Source: Bacillota bacterium
GTDB lineage: Bacteria > Bacillota > Clostridia > Lutisporales > Lutisporaceae
Assembly: GCA_023405875.1 (NCBI GenBank)
Contig: JAEXXN010000215.1
Span: 1 to 6,690, forward strand
Direction: 5' to 3'
Length of the DNA: 6,690 nucleotides
Shown in pieces: positions 5,454-6,690 of the stretch. Numbering within the stretch: the stretch's first letter is position 1; each line of letters starts with the position of its first letter. The position numbers and the translations under genes were made by a program. The notes beneath the pieces are model-generated. The model saw only the letters and a list, made by a program, of their open reading frames with translations, was not told the origin of the DNA and ran no database searches.

Positions 5454-6690
5454 TTATATCACTTCAATAACAGTTTTCAAAAGATCCTCGTCCCTTGAGG
5501 AGCTTCCCGCCATTATCTCAAATTGTCCAGGCTCTGCCACGGTTTTGTTATTCCTGTCCACAAGTGAAAGGGAAGCTACCGGTATGGTGATTTCAACCGT
5601 CTTTTTTTCTCCCGGCTCAAAGCTCACACGGGTGAAGCCCTTTAATTCCTTTACAGGCGTGGTGACGGAACTGTATATATCATTTATATACAGTTGTACC
5701 AGCTCTATTCCTGCATATTGTCCCCGGTTATGCACCTTTACCGAAACAGTAAGCTTATCCTCGACGGTAAGCCTTGAGGAGGAAACCGAAAGCTCGGAAT
5801 ACTCATAATGATTGTAGGACAGTCCGTAGCCGAAGGCGAAAAGGGGCTCGGCGGTCATTTCCACATAACTGTTTCCGTGCCAGCCCGGCAACTGGTTGTA
5901 ATACACAGGTAGCTGCCCCACATGCTTCGGGAAGGATATGGGCAGCTTTCCGCAGGGATTGAAATCCCCGAAGAGAATGGAGGCTATTGCATTGCCCCCT
6001 TCCATTCCGGGATTCCAGGCCTCAAGGATTGCATCGGCATTCTCCTTTATCCATGGGACGGTAAGGGGTTTTCCGTTTATAAGCACTACAACCAGGGGCT
6101 TTCCTGTCTCCTTGAGAGCTTCAAGCAGCTTCTGCTGTCCTCCTGTCAGGCCAAGCTCCGCTCTGTCCCGGGCCTCGCCGTTCAGGATCACATCGTCGCC
6201 CACAACAGCGATTATAATATCGGACTTCTGTGCATTCACGACTGCCTGTTTTATTTGCGAACAATCCGGCTCATGTATGTCACAGCCCTTTGCGTACAAT
6301 ATTTCGATGCCGCCTGAGCGCCTTCTCAGACCGTCGAGCACTGTAACTACAGGACTTGTATCATATTCAGGGTGGTAGGAAAGTGTGGATTCCCTGACCC
6401 TGGACAGGTCCCTTGCTCCGAAGGACCAATCGCCTAACTGGGCTTCTACCGCATCACAGTTTGGACCTATCAAAGCAATTTTCATGATTTTATCTGAAAG
6501 AGGAAGGATTTTGCTCTGGTTTTTCAGAAGAACTATGGATTCCAGGGCGGTGCGATAAGCAGCCTGCCTGTGGCTGTCGCAGCCTATTATCTCCCGGGCG
6601 CTGCCGGTATCGGGAAAACGCTTGCCGTCAAAAAGCCCGAGTTTGAACTTCAGCTCCAGTATCCTCCTGCATGCCTCGTCTATATACTCT
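5454..6690 (-). CDS. Glycoside hydrolase family 3 (beta-glucosidase/beta-xylosidase-like), C-terminal part; 5' end outside window
   Basis: The frame stays open to the right edge, giving 411 visible residues plus a TAA stop. The first 60 or so, including RRILELKFKLGLF and SIVLLKN near residue 59, are the end of the N-terminal barrel region. KIALIGPNCDAVEAQLGDWS starts the alpha/beta sandwich domain. LNGEARDRAELGL contains a Glu (fragment residue 172) at the position of the general acid/base in family members that use the GE-x-x-DR motif. WNPGMEGGNAIASILFGDFN and GKLPISFP are hallmark GH3 sequences. FAFGYGLSYNHYEYS then leads into a C-terminal fibronectin-III-like domain. GH3 enzymes remove terminal beta-linked sugars with retention; the nucleophile Asp lies in the missing part, so glucosidase, xylosidase or another specificity cannot be decided. 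The ATG at 6485 is internal, because typical GH3 sequence continues upstream of it. The gene converges on the efflux operon and is probably unrelated to it. It is followed by the hairpin terminator. Confidence 0.95.
   Translation of the reverse strand, partial: EYIDEACRRILELKFKLGLFDGKRFPDTGSAREIIGCDSHRQAAYRTALESIVLLKNQSKILPLSDKIMKIALIGPNCDAVEAQLGDWSFGARDLSRVRESTLSYHPEYDTSPVVTVLDGLRRRSGGIEILYAKGCDIHEPDCSQIKQAVVNAQKSDIIIAVVGDDVILNGEARDRAELGLTGGQQKLLEALKETGKPLVVVLINGKPLTVPWIKENADAILEAWNPGMEGGNAIASILFGDFNPCGKLPISFPKHVGQLPVYYNQLPGWHGNSYVEMTAEPLFAFGYGLSYNHYEYSELSVSSSRLTVEDKLTVSVKVHNRGQYAGIELVQLYINDIYSSVTTPVKELKGFTRVSFEPGEKKTVEITIPVASLSLVDRNNKTVAEPGQFEIMAGSSSRDEDLLKTVIEVI

Noticed and set aside
5454..6485. 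A complete 343-residue minus-strand gene starting at the ATG at 6485
   Set aside because: The frame remains open to the window edge, and the upstream codons encode typical GH3 sequence (LGLF..., SIVLLKN). The ATG is therefore an internal Met of a longer gene.

Overview
The window reads as a chromosomal segment from a low-to-mid-GC Firmicute, most likely a Clostridia member. The codon choice is rich in ATA, AGG and GGA, the Shine-Dalgarno sequences are strong and G-rich, the main promoter is sigma-A-like, and no outer-membrane channel gene accompanies the RND pump. The assignment to Clostridia is an inference from style, not from a database match.

Layout. Bases 1-163 hold a promoter (TTGACA, 17 bp, TAATAT) and a near-perfect 18-bp palindrome leading into a MarR-family regulator gene (164-601, +). 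A 183-bp gap follows. It carries a second copy of the palindrome's half-site, an 11-bp imperfect hairpin, and a C-rich loop complementary to the next ribosome binding site. Two genes then run in the same direction 28 bases apart: an RND periplasmic-adaptor/membrane-fusion protein (785-2074) and a full-length RND inner-membrane transporter (2103-5258). A 195-bp convergent intergenic region with several inverted repeats ends in a strong, probably bidirectional terminator. The rest, to the right edge, is the C-terminal 411 residues of a family-3 glycoside hydrolase on the minus strand; its N-terminal part lies outside the window.

How the parts fit. The three plus-strand genes look like a self-contained drug- or amphiphile-efflux module: a MarR repressor that probably controls itself and, through the shared operator-like motif, the adaptor-pump pair. 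The adaptor is anchored by one N-terminal membrane helix and would cap the pump. In a monoderm cell it would work without a TolC-type channel. The glycoside hydrolase is an unrelated convergent neighbour, probably involved in beta-glucoside or beta-xyloside breakdown.

I see no mobile element, CRISPR array, tRNA or rRNA. Nothing here amounts to a wholly new system. The points most worth a second look are the shared MarR operator motif, the structured leader that could mask the adaptor's ribosome binding site, and the non-canonical proton-relay residues of the pump.
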